A program made the translations under genes and the position numbers. Of a DNA stretch of 64,000 nucleotides, positions 43,510 through 54,389 are shown piece after piece. How positions within the stretch are numbered: position 1 is the stretch's first letter; the number at the start of each line of letters is the position of its first letter. This stretch comes from Rosellinia necatrix (taxonomy: Eukaryota; Ascomycota; Sordariomycetes; Xylariales; Xylariaceae), in contig JAGYVD010000006.1 of assembly GCA_021209875.1 (NCBI GenBank), positions 1,364,001-1,428,000 of the forward strand, given 5' to 3'. Under the pieces are notes generated by a model. That model had not been told where the DNA came from, did no database searches, and was given only the letters and a program-made list of their open reading frames with translations.

Positions 43510-46228
43510 GAACAACAGGAAGACCTATATAGCGCGTCGCCGACACTATTAGGCTTATGTACCTCTAGTGAGGTCAACGTATATCCAGTTCAAATAAGGA
43601 TATAGCGTCTTCTGATCCATCAATAACGCAGATTAGTGCAATTTTAACTTAAGCCAAGCTTGGATGTAAGGTCTCACACATCGTTAGCCCCTATTTGGGA
43701 ATCAATGATACGCGATCGCGGGTTGTTTAAAATAAACCAAGGAGACAACTCAATGAAACAGGTCAACATTTTCTAGTAATCTAGAATGTCCTTGATCTTA
43801 AAAGCATTGATACTAATAACACGGCGCAATCAACGACGCATCACAGTCGCTATAAATGTATGACTCTTATGCCATTGGAAAATTATCTCTCTCGATCTAG
43901 GCAGGCAAGGGCTAGACTTTGACGAAACGGCTATATTTTACAAGCACTAGAAGACCTATATATTAAACAAATGATATCATAACTCTTGCTGAATTGTAAC
44001 GATATCACAATTGATCGTGTGTCACGGGACCAAGCCCGGCCCTCTGGCTTCCGCTGGGCACTGACCTAAATATTACGTATATAAGCCAGAATAGCCGGCG
44101 ACTATCTCACATAGGGAGCTCCCTTCTTGTGCAATACCATAGGTCATTCCTAGAACTACTTACAGTACGATCCGTGATATAGTGCGCCTGCATCGAAAAT
44201 TGCCACAGCACTAGCGGATCGAAGGCTTTTAGTGGTTATGTATTCGTATGTAATGCGAAGACACCCAGTACGCACGTAGTTTAAGATTAAATAGGGGAGA
44301 CTGCTGGCATTCAATGAGTGCAAGACGGCAAAAATACAACAAGATACCCCTAGGAACTTATATTGCGCGAATTAGAGTCTAACATAGCTTTAAATGTATT
44401 GGAAAACAGGAAGACCGGAAAAAAGCCTTTGCTTCGATTGACCCTCATGCAACGAACCACTGAAGGTCACCCAATTCCTATCCTAGGTACTCTCATCAAG
44501 GAACCACACCAGAACCAACTTCCAGCTATTACATGTTAACCAGCGCATGTGTCTAGACTAGTATCTATACTAATCCTTCACGTGTTGGACAGAGTGATTT
44601 TGTAAGCTGTCTGAAGACGTCCTGCAACTCCTATTTGGTAAGTAAACATTGGATACACTACATGTAAAAGACTCAACTCCTTATTTTGGGACATGGCCCT
44701 GGCGGGCGAACCAGCTAGGACATCTATTTATAACGCATATTTGCGGTATTACCTTTGATTCGAAGTACATATGCACCCCTTTCGCGGCTAGTCTCGTGGG
44801 ACACTACTTCGTTTTATGTTTAAACCATGTTTTCTTCATATTGTTGCTATTTGATAACAATTTCATTTCTTAAACGCAATGCGCAATGTTTACATTTGGG
44901 CTACATATAGCAGGACGGCTTCACACTCAAGACGAAGGTCATACCAAGGCGACTAGGCAACGAAAGGGCTAACGTAAAGGTCTAGTTCCAGACATGATCA
45001 GATTAATATGAGAAGCCGTGCCACTTAGTGGTCCCGTGCGCGGTCCCTCCTTACAGGCCTCCTTTTCATTGGTAGTCGCTAGGTGGCATCCGGAGTCGCC
45101 TTTGTCTACTTCTAGCCGCGCTCGTCCGCCGCGGTGTATTCGTCGTACAGGTCGCCGAGACACCATGCGACAGATGATGCGAACACGATCCCGCGCGTCG
45201 ATGCAAGTTGATCTATTGTAGGTGCCCAGGCACCCATGACTTCCTCAATACCATGGGGGGATTCGGGTGTCTAGGTTATGACAATCGATAGATCGCGTCG
45301 TGATGCGATCCACTAGGCTTTAGTGGCCTCGGGTACCGCGTTGCTGTTGTGGGAAAGCCGCGAGAGAAGCTCTGTCGGCTGGGGTAGCGTCGGCCTATGA
45401 ACTGGTTAACCTAGCACCGGCCCCAGCCGATTATTGCGGGAGACGAATTTCGGCGAAGTTTTAAACGCCGTGCAGCAAAAAATTGTACGCCGTCGTGCTT
45501 TATCATAAACTTGCGCTGCTGCGATTTCGAGTTATACGTGGGAAGTTTTCATCGCCATGGTGAGTAGCTCAACTACATCGTCATAAGGGGGGGGGCTCAT
45601 GCCAAGTAGCGAGAATGCTATCAGACAGGGTGAAAAGAAATGGGCACCGTTGATCTATTCATCGATCGCACCAAGCCACACGAAAGAACCAAATCGCCGT
45701 TTCTTTTTTAGTCACTTGTAAAGCCGATGTAGGCGCTGGTCGGCAGTAAATGTCCGAACCATCTCCCGCTAGCATCAGGGTAACATACCTCCACGATTAG
45801 CGCACTAGTAGAAAAGGGGAAAAGCCCAGGATAGAGGACTCAGGTTTATTTTGCTTGACGGGTTCTGCGCTGGGACATGTGACGTCAGGTCATTTTAGGT
45901 GGTGGGTGGTGCCGAGGGCAACCTCGAGGCACGAGCGAGAGCATAGACGGTTATGAGCTCTCGTCAACTACAAAGAGAGTCTTGTAGACGTCTGACTGAG
46001 AGCTCCTACCCTGGGGCGACGACAATATTCCGCAGTTCGCCGTCTGGCCCTGAAAAGTATGGTGCGAATACGAATGAGCGGGGAAGAGAGGCGTCTGTAA
46101 TCATTTACTCCGTGGATAGGTCAAGAGGGAATTGGCTGTTGAGGAGACTATTCTCCGGAACACGGAAAAGGCGGCTTACCAAATAGTTATGCGTCGGCAT
46201 CGCATGCACATAAATCGCTACTATGTAT

Positions 46229-46247
46229 TACGTACGTACGTACGTAC
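46229..46247. repeat. (GTAC)n palindromic microsatellite
   Basis: Four to five copies of the self-complementary tetramer, able to form a perfect hairpin. Confidence 0.85.
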
Positions 46248-47200
46248 CTGTTACTGTGTCAAACCTCTCAGTTGTAAGGAAATCCGCTCTTTCTTGCCTT
46301 GCCCAGGGATAGGTAACCACAACCATTCCCATAAACAAGAACCCGAGAATCCAAGAATCCCATTCGTACGAATGCCAGATGTAAAGCACAAGACAAGGCA
46401 CCAAGGCGAACCACGGCGACCCCGGTTGGTCCCGCCCAGATCCCTGTGACTTAGTGTAGTGGCGTTCACCCGGCATGGGGGCGGTTGGTCTCTTATCCCG
46501 ATGGAGCTAGCTGTGCGAAGCCACCAAAACAACTCACCGAGGGTGACGAGGGTTGTCGATATAGCACTGACCTGCGTAGCTTGAGGCTGCTACCCGATAC
46601 TTCTATGCCTCCCGTGTGCTAGGGGGCATAATTCTCACGGGGGGGCTTGCTGCGTCCTGGGTTGCTAGGCGTACTGCCTATCCTATAATAATCAGACAGC
46701 GTACCATTATCGACTCCCCCCCCACGATCCTAGTCCGCGTTTGACTATCCTACATAGTTCACTACTAGGACCAAGACTAATCGGGGGATCATAAGTCTAC
46801 TGAATGCTAGTGCTTGGGCGATACCTCACTATATACCAAACTTAGGTCACCACGTCGTGTGCCACTATCTTACGCGCCCCTTACGTTGACACTATTAGCG
46901 ATCCGTAATCCTCGTCAAGCATATGCGACCGCCCAGTCATATCCTCCCCTGGAAAGCCACCGCCAACGAAGAACAAAAAAGAAAAAAAAAATAGCACGGG
47001 GACGAGTTGATCCGTGCCGGCTGGGTGAGGACGGACTATGATCATGATGATTGGAAGCATGAGGGAGGAATAAAAACCCTACTGATGAAGGCCGTGTAAT
47101 GGTCTAATCGACCCCGACGGTGTGTATTCTGTCTGCCAACCCTGTGTTCCCCCAGCATACCGGCCCAGCATACCGGCCTCTGAGAAGTGCAGCCAGAGAC

Positions 47201-47223
47201 AGCCAGCCAGCCAGCCAGCCAGC
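47201..47223. repeat. (AGCC)n microsatellite
   Basis: Five to six AGCC units in tandem, just downstream of a duplicated 12-mer AGCATACCGGCC. Confidence 0.85.
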
Positions 47224-47836
47224 AAGCCCAGTCCCAGTGTGTTCACTAATCAAGCGGAAAAACTTCCATCGATTAACCCACCACCTGCTGTCTCTCTCGG
47301 CCTTGACACGCTGCTCTGGATCGCGCAGATGGGATTTACCCACACCGGCGCCTTCGGACCGGTCTCTCGGGACTTCAGCAACCCAGCAGCCCTGCCGGTC
47401 TAGACCGTATCAGGGTGTGTGTCGTGGACGAGTTACTGCGTCTTAGCTGCTGGACTTCCCTTGTAACGTACGTCCTTGTAACGTACGTGTAGCAACGTAT
47501 AGATACTGTACCTTGGTGACCCGATCGTACAGCATCGCGTGCCGGGGTGTCTTGATGCAACCAACTGTAGCCGTCGTCTCACAGTAGCTGAAGGGGGCGC
47601 ATGTATGTTGATATACCTCGTGAGAGGGGGGCAACGCCAAACCAGAGCACCGGGACAGGCTTGAGATCTGCCAGTGTCACGATCGCCCAGGGAGCGCCGG
47701 GGTTCAAGCTAGGTAGCGAACGGCGGCTCGGCGCGAGGGGCGAAGGGAGGACGGAGAACTCCAAGGCGAAAGAAATGCAACATGGGGGATAGTGCGTTAG
47801 GCATGAGCTGGCTCTGACCCGTCTTACCCAGGTACT

Positions 47837-50282
47837 ATGTCACACCCCGACGATAACGGCATCGATCCAGGATCCATTAATAATTATCCTCAACATTCTT
47901 ACCCTCACCCTCATCCTCAACCGAGCCGGGGTCCGCCTCAACCTCCTCAACATGGCCACCAACAGCAGCAGCAGCAGCAACAACAACAACAACAACAACA
48001 GCAACAACAACGACAACAACAACAACAACAACAGCAACAGCAACCGCAGCACTACTTTGGCCAGGCTCACCCTTTCCACGCCGACAATAGCGGGCTCGAC
48101 AATAGCACTACCCATCACCATCAATCCACCTTTGATATCCTCCCATATACCCGCCCCGCCTTCAACCAGGGTATCCCATCGTATGCCGGCATCCCTTCCG
48201 GCGTCTTAGTTAGTCAGGTACCCCAGGAACAGCTCGCCGCTGGCCAGAGCAGCGCCACGGCACTGTCCCACAGATCGACGTGGGCCACTGGGGCCGAGAC
48301 ACCATCCCAGCAGAAAGGCGGCGGCGGCGGCGGCGGCAGCAGCAGTAGCGGCAGCCTCATCGGAGCCGCCACACAGGACCCGACAGCCGGGCTCCCGTCA
48401 TACCAACCCGACATGCGGTACATGAAGGGGTCGCCGCTGGAGGTGCTCAACGCCGAGCAGTACGACGATGGCCGGTACGCGGGTAAACGCGGGCTCTCCC
48501 AAGCCCGAGGCCCCCCGCATGGTCACGCCCGCGACCGCGACCTCCAACCCCAAGAAGCGCGGGCGGAAGACGTCGCTGAACGACCAACCCGAGCCCGCCG
48601 AGGAGCCCAAGCGGGCCAGGGGTCGGCCCCGGCTCGAGTCGGGCGACCACCAGGACATGAAGGCGGTAAGTTCCGTCGACTCATTATACCAGCACTCGAG
48701 ACTATCTATCCCCACCCCCGGCCGCCCCCGCGTGCATTCTACCCCGAGAGGGTTCCCATTGTCTTGTCATGCGACACGACAAAACCCTCTTGTTATTGGC
48801 GGACTCTGCCTAATCCCTCCCCCCCCCCCTATTTACTACTACTAGCTACTACTACTATCACTACTACTATTACTACTACTAATACTCTCAGACGCAATGC
48901 GCTAACATGAAAGCCAGCGAAGAAAAGAACAGATTCGTCTCGCGCAGCGGGCGTATCGGACGCGCAAGGAGACGACCATCACGGACCTCGAGGCGAAGGT
49001 GGCGGCGCTGGAGGCCGGGCAGGCCGAGCTCGGGGCCGCCTTCCAGGGCGTGGTGATGGACTACGTAGACGGCCACGGCCTGGCGGCGCAGATCCCCGAG
49101 CTGGGCCAGCGCCTGCAGCAGTTCCAGGCCATGCTGGCGCAGCGGCTCCCTCCGGGCGACGGGGCATCCGCAGCAGCGGCGGCCGTCGTGGCGTCCAACG
49201 TCCTCCCGGCGCCGACGACCAACGACAACGACGCCCTGCAAGTGGGCGCTCGCCCGGCGCATCCACCACTACCGCCGCCGCCGCTGCCGCCGCCGCCCGC
49301 CGCCCCCCAGCAGCTCCTCGGCGGGCTGCTCATGGACGGCGAGCCTCACGCGCTCGGCCAAGAGCTGATCCCGCACCCGCATCACCAGCACCAGCACCAC
49401 CAGCAGATGCAATCCCTCGACATCTTCGGGGACGCGAACTACACCTTCGTGACGATGGCGCACGCGGACAACGCGAGCTTCAGCCTGCCGGACTACATGG
49501 ACCTAACCCCAGCCCTCGGCACTAACAGCAGCGGCAGCGGCGGCGGCGGCGGCGGCGGGCTCTCCTTCCCGTCCCTCTCCTCCCCGTCATCGTCGCCGTC
49601 CCAATGGTCGCCCCCGCTCTCCACGCCGGGCCCTGGCCCGAGCCCGGGACCGGCACCGCCGGCATCGGGGGCGTACCTCGAGCGGACGTTCGGGCGGCGG
49701 CTGCACCGGCGGACGACGGAGCGGGCAATCCGGCTGCTGGGGCTGCGGTCGGCGAACCCGCCGTGGTCGCCGCTGCCGCCGGCGGTGGCGGCGGCGATGC
49801 AGCGGGTGTTCGGGTTCGTGCTGAACTACGCGACGGTGGCGGAGCTCGGGTGGCGGCTGCGCGAGACGCTGGGGCGCGGCGCGGCCGAGGACCTGGACGC
49901 GTACGCGCAGCCCTTCCACCGCGTCGGCGGCGCCGGCACCCACTTCGCCGCCGCCGCCCGCACCGTCGCCTACCCGTCCGGGCCCCCTTCCCGACCGCCG
50001 CCGGGCTCGGCCCCGGCCCGTTCGACCGCCGCGCCGCCGCCGTCCGCGACGGCCTCCTCGACGCCCGCCAGCGCGCCTCCCTGCCCGGCTGGGCCGGCGA
50101 CTGGTTCGACAGCTACGAGGTCGAGCAGCTGCTCGCCCGCGCCCGCATCGTCCTGCCCGCCGGCCCCGCCGGCGAGGGCTTCGTCGACGTCCCGCCCGGC
50201 GACTTCTACGATAACCCGCTCGACGGTGGCGGCGGCAGCGGCGAGGCCAAGAATAGCGGTAGCGGTGGCGGTGGCGGTGGCG

Positions 50283-50320
<38 letters not shown>

Positions 50321-51109
50321 GGTGGTGGGAGTAGTGCGCAGGCCGCCGGCGCGTCGGGGTCCGCTGCCGGAAAGGCCGTCGCTGCTGCCGCTGCTGCTGC
50401 CGCGTCTACCGAGGACTTCGACATCGAGGGCCTGGTCATGCAGCAGCAGAACCCGACGGGACGGGACGCGGCGTACCCGTCCCCCGTGTCCAGCCTCGAC
50501 GGCGTGCTTTCGATCCCCGCCACCGCCACCGCCACCGCCGCCCATCACCACCACCATCACCATCACCATCACCAACACCAACATCAGCAGCATCATCACA
50601 TGTGGTCGGCGCCGGCGGGGGTTCCCCTGAGCCCGACCTTCCTGGCCATCTCGCAGTCCGTGTCCGGCAACATGTCCTCTCTCCTCGCCTACGACAACGT
50701 CGCCGCCGCCGCCACCGCCGCGCCCCTGGGCTTGGGATACTCCCCTCCGGCCCTGGACCTCGTGGGTGGTGGTGACGGTGGTGATGGTGGCGGCGGCGGC
50801 GGCGGCGGCCAGGCTCGCAAGAAGCGGGTGTGGTTCAGCATCGACAAGTTCATCGAGGGTAAGATATAATTTTTTTATTTTGATTTTGATCCAAAACCTC
50901 CTCCCCTTTTCAAAAAAAAAAGATAAAAAATAGGAGGAGATAGAAGAAATTAAAAAAAAAAAAAAATACGTAAAGCGAAAATGCTGATCTCGTTTTTAAT
51001 TCTAGGTCTCGGCTCCAGGGCCACATGTCTCGGCCGGGCACCAGCGTTCCGGAAGGATGACATCGTCATCGCCTTCTGGGAGGCCGCGAATCTAGACGGG
51101 CCTGAATGA
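47837..51109 (+). CDS. bZIP transcription factor with two apparent frameshifts
   Basis: Nuclear DNA-binding regulator. Exons 47837..48665, 48918..50858 and 51006..51109 (introns 252 and 147 bp). A poly-Gln/His N-terminus leads to a basic pre-region (K-K-R-G-R-K-T, K-R-A-R-G-R-P). The bZIP opens exactly at exon 2: R-R-K-E-Q-I-R-L-A-Q-R-A-Y-R-T-R-K-E, then a short heptad zipper. Later F-G-R-R-L-H-R-R-T-T-E-R and G-G-A-G-T-H-F belong to a conserved C-terminal region I associate with this fungal bZIP group. It ends L-G-R-A-P-A-F-R-K in exon 3. Continuity needs two corrections: one base too many at a GGG run (48481-48483) and one too few near a C5 run (49983-49987). They cancel, and the annotated exons sum to a multiple of three. 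Whether they are assembly errors or real lesions is not decidable here. Confidence 0.7.
47957..48053 (+). repeat. CAG/CAA repeat coding poly-Gln
   Basis: Mixed CAG and CAA codons give about 30 Gln with single Arg and Pro interruptions, inside exon 1 of the bZIP gene. Confidence 0.9.
48836..48897. repeat. CTA-type trinucleotide repeat in bZIP intron 1
   Basis: CTA/CTAC units with interruptions fill the 3' half of intron 1 of the bZIP gene, close to the acceptor. Confidence 0.8.
50282..50330 (+). repeat. AGT/GGT trinucleotide repeat coding poly-Ser/poly-Gly
   Basis: A run of AGT followed by GGT triplets in bZIP exon 2; in the downstream frame it reads Ser then Gly homopolymers. GCC/GGC and CAC/CAT runs lie on both sides. 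Confidence 0.85.
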
Positions 51110-51647
51110 AATCTTTTTTTGCGTCTTTTTTTTTTTTTTTTAGCATCAGCATAATTAGCATATAGTGAATGGTTCCCCCCACGCCCATCATCAATAACCT
51201 CGCCATTCTATCTATACGCGGCGTTTGATTTATTAGGCAAGCGATCAAGGTTCTCGGATAGATGGCGTTTTTTATGGATAGACGAAACCGACATAATATA
51301 GGCGTATATACGATAACTTTAGCCCAACCTTTCAATTCAACTTTCAACAATAGACCTGCGTCTCAATGGAGCACGATGAAGTGTTCATGGAACCATGATC
51401 ATAGGTAGTGTGTTGTCGTTATCATTAGCGCAGTATAGCATCTCTAACAGATGTGTGCGCACAGAGTAGAGTGACATTTTTGCTCGACCCGTTGAGAACC
51501 CATGTGGGCCTTCATTCCCGAAAAACGGACAGGGTGTATCGGGGTATCTCGCATCTCGGTACCAAATTAGCAATACACGATTCTAAGTACAAGCACACAG
51601 CGGGCAAGACCGCCTCACACCCCTCCTTAGATTACCCTACCCACCGG
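51110..51647. other. Convergent intergenic region, bZIP to LYR-protein gene
   Basis: No supported gene. It starts with a long poly-T run near 51125-51142 and must hold both 3' UTRs. Confidence 0.5.
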
Positions 51648-52792
51648 TCAATTCGGGTGCGCGTCGCCGCCATTCCGACCAAGCCCGCTCTCTTTCAAGT
51701 TGGGGAACAGATCCCGCCACTCCTCGCCGTGGAGATCCAGCATGCGGGCCTCCCACCGCGCCCGTTTGTCGGCAGCGCGCTGGATCGCCTCCTCGGCGGC
51801 GAGGGCCTTCTCCTCTTGGATGAGCCGGCTCATGGCTTCCGCGCGCGCGATCAGGTCCAAGCGCTCCTTCGTGAGTATTGTATTGAGCTCGCGGATGCCG
51901 TATTCCTGTATAGTGTGCGCATACAAGGGCTCGTTGCGGTCGGGCCCGATGCCGACACCGCGTTTGTTCGCCTCGTCCGCCGCAAGACGTGCCATGGCCC
52001 TTTCCCATTGGTCCTCGAGCCGCGCCTCGGGCAGTGCTTCCTCCCGCAGTGTTCCCACCTTGATCGCACGCTCCGACCGCCGCCTCACCTTGCCTCCCAG
52101 CACGCGGCTCAGCACCACGGGCTGCGGCTTGGAGAAGCGCAGGAACGGGATCTCGCTCGCCATATCCAGCCGGGGGATCTTGCGCCGCCCGGTCCCGCCC
52201 AATTCGGACTGCGGGCGCGGGCGGTGCGGGATGTCATACCGGGGCCGTGGGTTGGGGTTCGACGGGGTGGGCGCAGGCGTCACGTTGACGAGGAGGGGGA
52301 GGTAGCCGGGCCATGGCGCGCCTGGCTTGGGCTTCTCCTGTGAAGGTCGGTTGGCAAGACTGCGTTGTCGCTCCTCCAGCCGCCCTCGCAGGAATGATGT
52401 GATCTGATGGTGCTCGTCCGAGCTGGTGGAGGCGGCGGCAGGCTGAAGGACGGAGATCATCCGGTAGCCGGCCCGCAGCGCGGGCTGGACGATTCGCACG
52501 CTGGTGTCGGCTACATTTCGGCAGAATGCCCGTCGGATGTGGATTGCGATTGGGTTCTTCCCGCTGCCCCAGCCCTCGGCCAGATCAGGCGGCAGGGAGA
52601 CCTGGGGCGCGAGGCGCAGGAGAGTGCGGTAGAGGGCGAGACCTGGTGAGCCTGTGTGAGATTGCGTTCGCCCTATCCGCTGCGAGGGGTGCGGATCTTA
52701 CATGCGATCCGATGCCGCGAGTCCTGGGCCGGGATCATAAACTTCCTCGGTGTCGGTCCCGGTCGTGGTGCCAGTCCCAGTCGTGATGACAT
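51648..52792 (-). CDS. LYR-motif (complex 1 LYR-like) mitochondrial protein
   Basis: Small-helix LYR protein, predicted to act in mitochondria; family members assist Fe-S cluster delivery or respiratory-complex and ribosome assembly. Minus-strand exons 52702..52792 and 51648..52642 (59-bp intron) give 361 aa. The N-terminus is rich in Arg, Pro and Ser with no acidic residue before about 24, as in a presequence. The LYR tripeptide is at 34-36 (A-L-Y-R-T-L-L-R), formed right after the intron. Then R-R-A-F and R-N-V-A-D-T-S-V-R follow and, near 85, A-L-R-A-G-Y-R-M. The rest is longer than a minimal LYR protein: a Pro-rich segment (about 135-175) and a charged helical C-terminus (about 250-340, many Glu, Arg and Ala) that may form a coiled coil. 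Exact partner unknown. Confidence 0.78.
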
Positions 52793-52980
52793 TGGGGAAG
52801 GCGGTTGTTGTAATGTGAAGGTGCACTACAGCCGCAGTGGTGCCAACAGTGGTGCCAATAGTAGTGCACGGTAGGTAGGCAGAATCTGAGATGACCTGGG
52901 GCAGTTACTACTACTTGTCTTGGATGCCCTGCTGTACCCTGGGTACTTACCTAGCGCTGCAGGAAGTACCTAGGCCAGGT

Positions 52981-53020
52981 AACTAACTAACTACCTAATA
53001 CCTAGGTAGGTAGGTAGTTA
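52981..53020. repeat. CTAA/CCTA/TAGG repeat cluster
   Basis: AACTAACTAACTACCTAA followed by the palindromic CCTAGG and GTAGGTAGGTAG. Same repeat class as at 450-473. Confidence 0.75.
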
Positions 53021-53278
53021 TAGGGAGCAGCTAGGCATTTGATTGTCTGCAATACAGCCATGTCATTGGACAACCTACCTACTCCGTGCTATTGTCAGCG
53101 GAATTAGCTCCGCCTTTGATCAACAAGTTCTCCCCCTGTTCATCAACATAGAACAAAAAACACGACCTACCCGCCGCCATGTCATTGCTTAACTCCTTGT
53201 ACCCTTTTACCTCATCACCCATAATCTGTAGAATTACAGTGGCTATAGGAAGATATTCCATAGTGAATGGAGCCTTGG

Positions 53279-53299
53279 CAAAAAAAAAAAAAAAAAAAA
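53279..53299. repeat. Poly-A tract
   Basis: About 20 consecutive A residues in an intergenic region. It could be the tail of a retroposed sequence, but no element body or target duplication is visible. Confidence 0.7.
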
Positions 53300-53692
53300 G
53301 AGAAGAGAAAACATGGATCAAAGCACGACCAAAAACCGCAGGTAGCTACTACAGCTTGTATTCATGGCTACCGAGTAGGGGAAGGGACGAGGATCCTGAC
53401 TCTTGTTAAGCAAAATTAAACAAGGTCTACCCTCCAGCCTCTCATCTGCACGCAGTCTCGCCATGAACCCGCTGGTATTCCAAACCAGCCCATACACCAC
53501 CGTTCATTGCTGCGCCATGACCTATGAAACTTGAGAAATCCCATCAACCGACCCCTGTTAATAGTGAAGCCGTCTTCGGTTGCTAATTCCTGTCAAACCA
53601 CCATCCGCCAAGTGATCAGTCCATGTCTGCGGCCGTAATTCATATCCCATATCGTGTGCCGGCAGCGCACCAGTACTGTTCTTTGGCCTCGG

Positions 53693-54389
53693 CTAGTTGC
53701 CAGGAAACACGGAGCCCTCGGGTGGCTGCGGAAGCTTCTTGCATTGGGTCGAGGCCATATATCTACATCCAGATCAGTAAGCTTGTATTGAGATACTTGT
53801 GGATGCACGTGGAGCAGCCATACCGTCGGAGCTCGATCAGGATAGTTTCCATCGTATTCTCTCTCTTCCAGTTGGATAGACAGGGGAGCTGTTTCGGGTC
53901 GACCACGCCGTTCCTCGGGTTGACGCAGGGCAGGTTGATCTGGCTTATGAATTGGATCGAAGGGGGGAGATCCGGGTACTGGCCGCCGCAGTGCATCTTG
54001 ACTGAGTAGATTCGGTTCTCATGAACGCTCTGGTCACGGCTTATCATTAGCACCAGTCGGAGTTTGCCAGAAAAAGCCGGCAAGCTAGCAGACAGTCAGG
54101 TGGGGTGTGCACTAACATGAGGAGGTCCAAGAATCGTGCCGTTCCAGTCAGACATGAGAAGATCCTCGGGGTTGTCTAAGCCATACGAGCAAGCCTCTAT
54201 GATGGAACAAGGTGGTTAGTACAATAGTCCAGGTGGTCAAGTGGTCTGGCGATCAAATGGCCAGGCGGTCTGAGAGTGGTTTAAGAAGAGAATGAGTATG
54301 ATGAAGCTTAACGCACCCGCTCCTAAGCCTTTCTCTCCCTTCTCAAGCTCTTCCAGAAGGCGGAAGTTTCGCGGAACCTTGGCGCCCAT
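53693..54389 (-). CDS. MMS2: Ubiquitin-conjugating enzyme variant Mms2 (UEV)
   Basis: Catalytically inactive E2-like partner of Ubc13; the complex builds Lys63-linked ubiquitin chains in error-free post-replication repair. Minus-strand exons 54317..54389, 54117..54196, 53824..54029 and 53693..53762 (introns 120, 87, 61 bp) give 142 aa, the usual UEV length. The chain reads [15 protein letters not shown], then [36 protein letters not shown], and N-P-R-N-G-V-V-D-P. There is no E2 active-site Cys in its usual context. All introns fall in phase with the known fold. The C-terminal exon is only 70 nt (K-K-L-P-Q-P-P-E-G near the end). Confidence 0.95.

Larger units (their letters stand above)
43510..47836. 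other. Gene-poor region, 4.3 kb
   Basis: No supported gene on either strand. Base composition changes from AT-rich (43.6-44.9 kb) to more balanced (45-47.8 kb). It contains a (GTAC)n tract at 46229-46247 and a duplicated AGCATACCGGCC at about 47155-47178. It also contains an (AGCC)n tract at 47201-47223 and two copies of TTGTAACGTACGT near 47460-47486. Short frames at 45018-45221, 45953-46186, 46132-46449 and 47120-47446 show no domain. The proximal part should be the bZIP gene promoter and 5' UTR. Confidence 0.5.
52793..53692. other. Intergenic region, LYR gene to MMS2
   Basis: No supported gene in 900 bp. It contains CCTA/TAGG clusters at about 52945-53025 and a poly-A tract at about 53279-53299. 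The LYR promoter lies at its left part and the MMS2 3' UTR at its right. Confidence 0.55.

Noticed and set aside
47120..47446. Two overlapping plus-strand frames of about 100 aa upstream of the bZIP gene
   Set aside because: They read through the (AGCC)n repeat and have no domain; more likely promoter or 5' UTR.
49970..50599. Minus-strand frame with poly-Thr and poly-Val tracts
   Set aside because: Complement of trinucleotide repeats in the bZIP gene; no independent coding signal.
53279..53299. Poly-A as the end of a LINE or retroposed gene
   Set aside because: No reverse-transcriptase or gene-derived sequence precedes it and no target duplication is visible.
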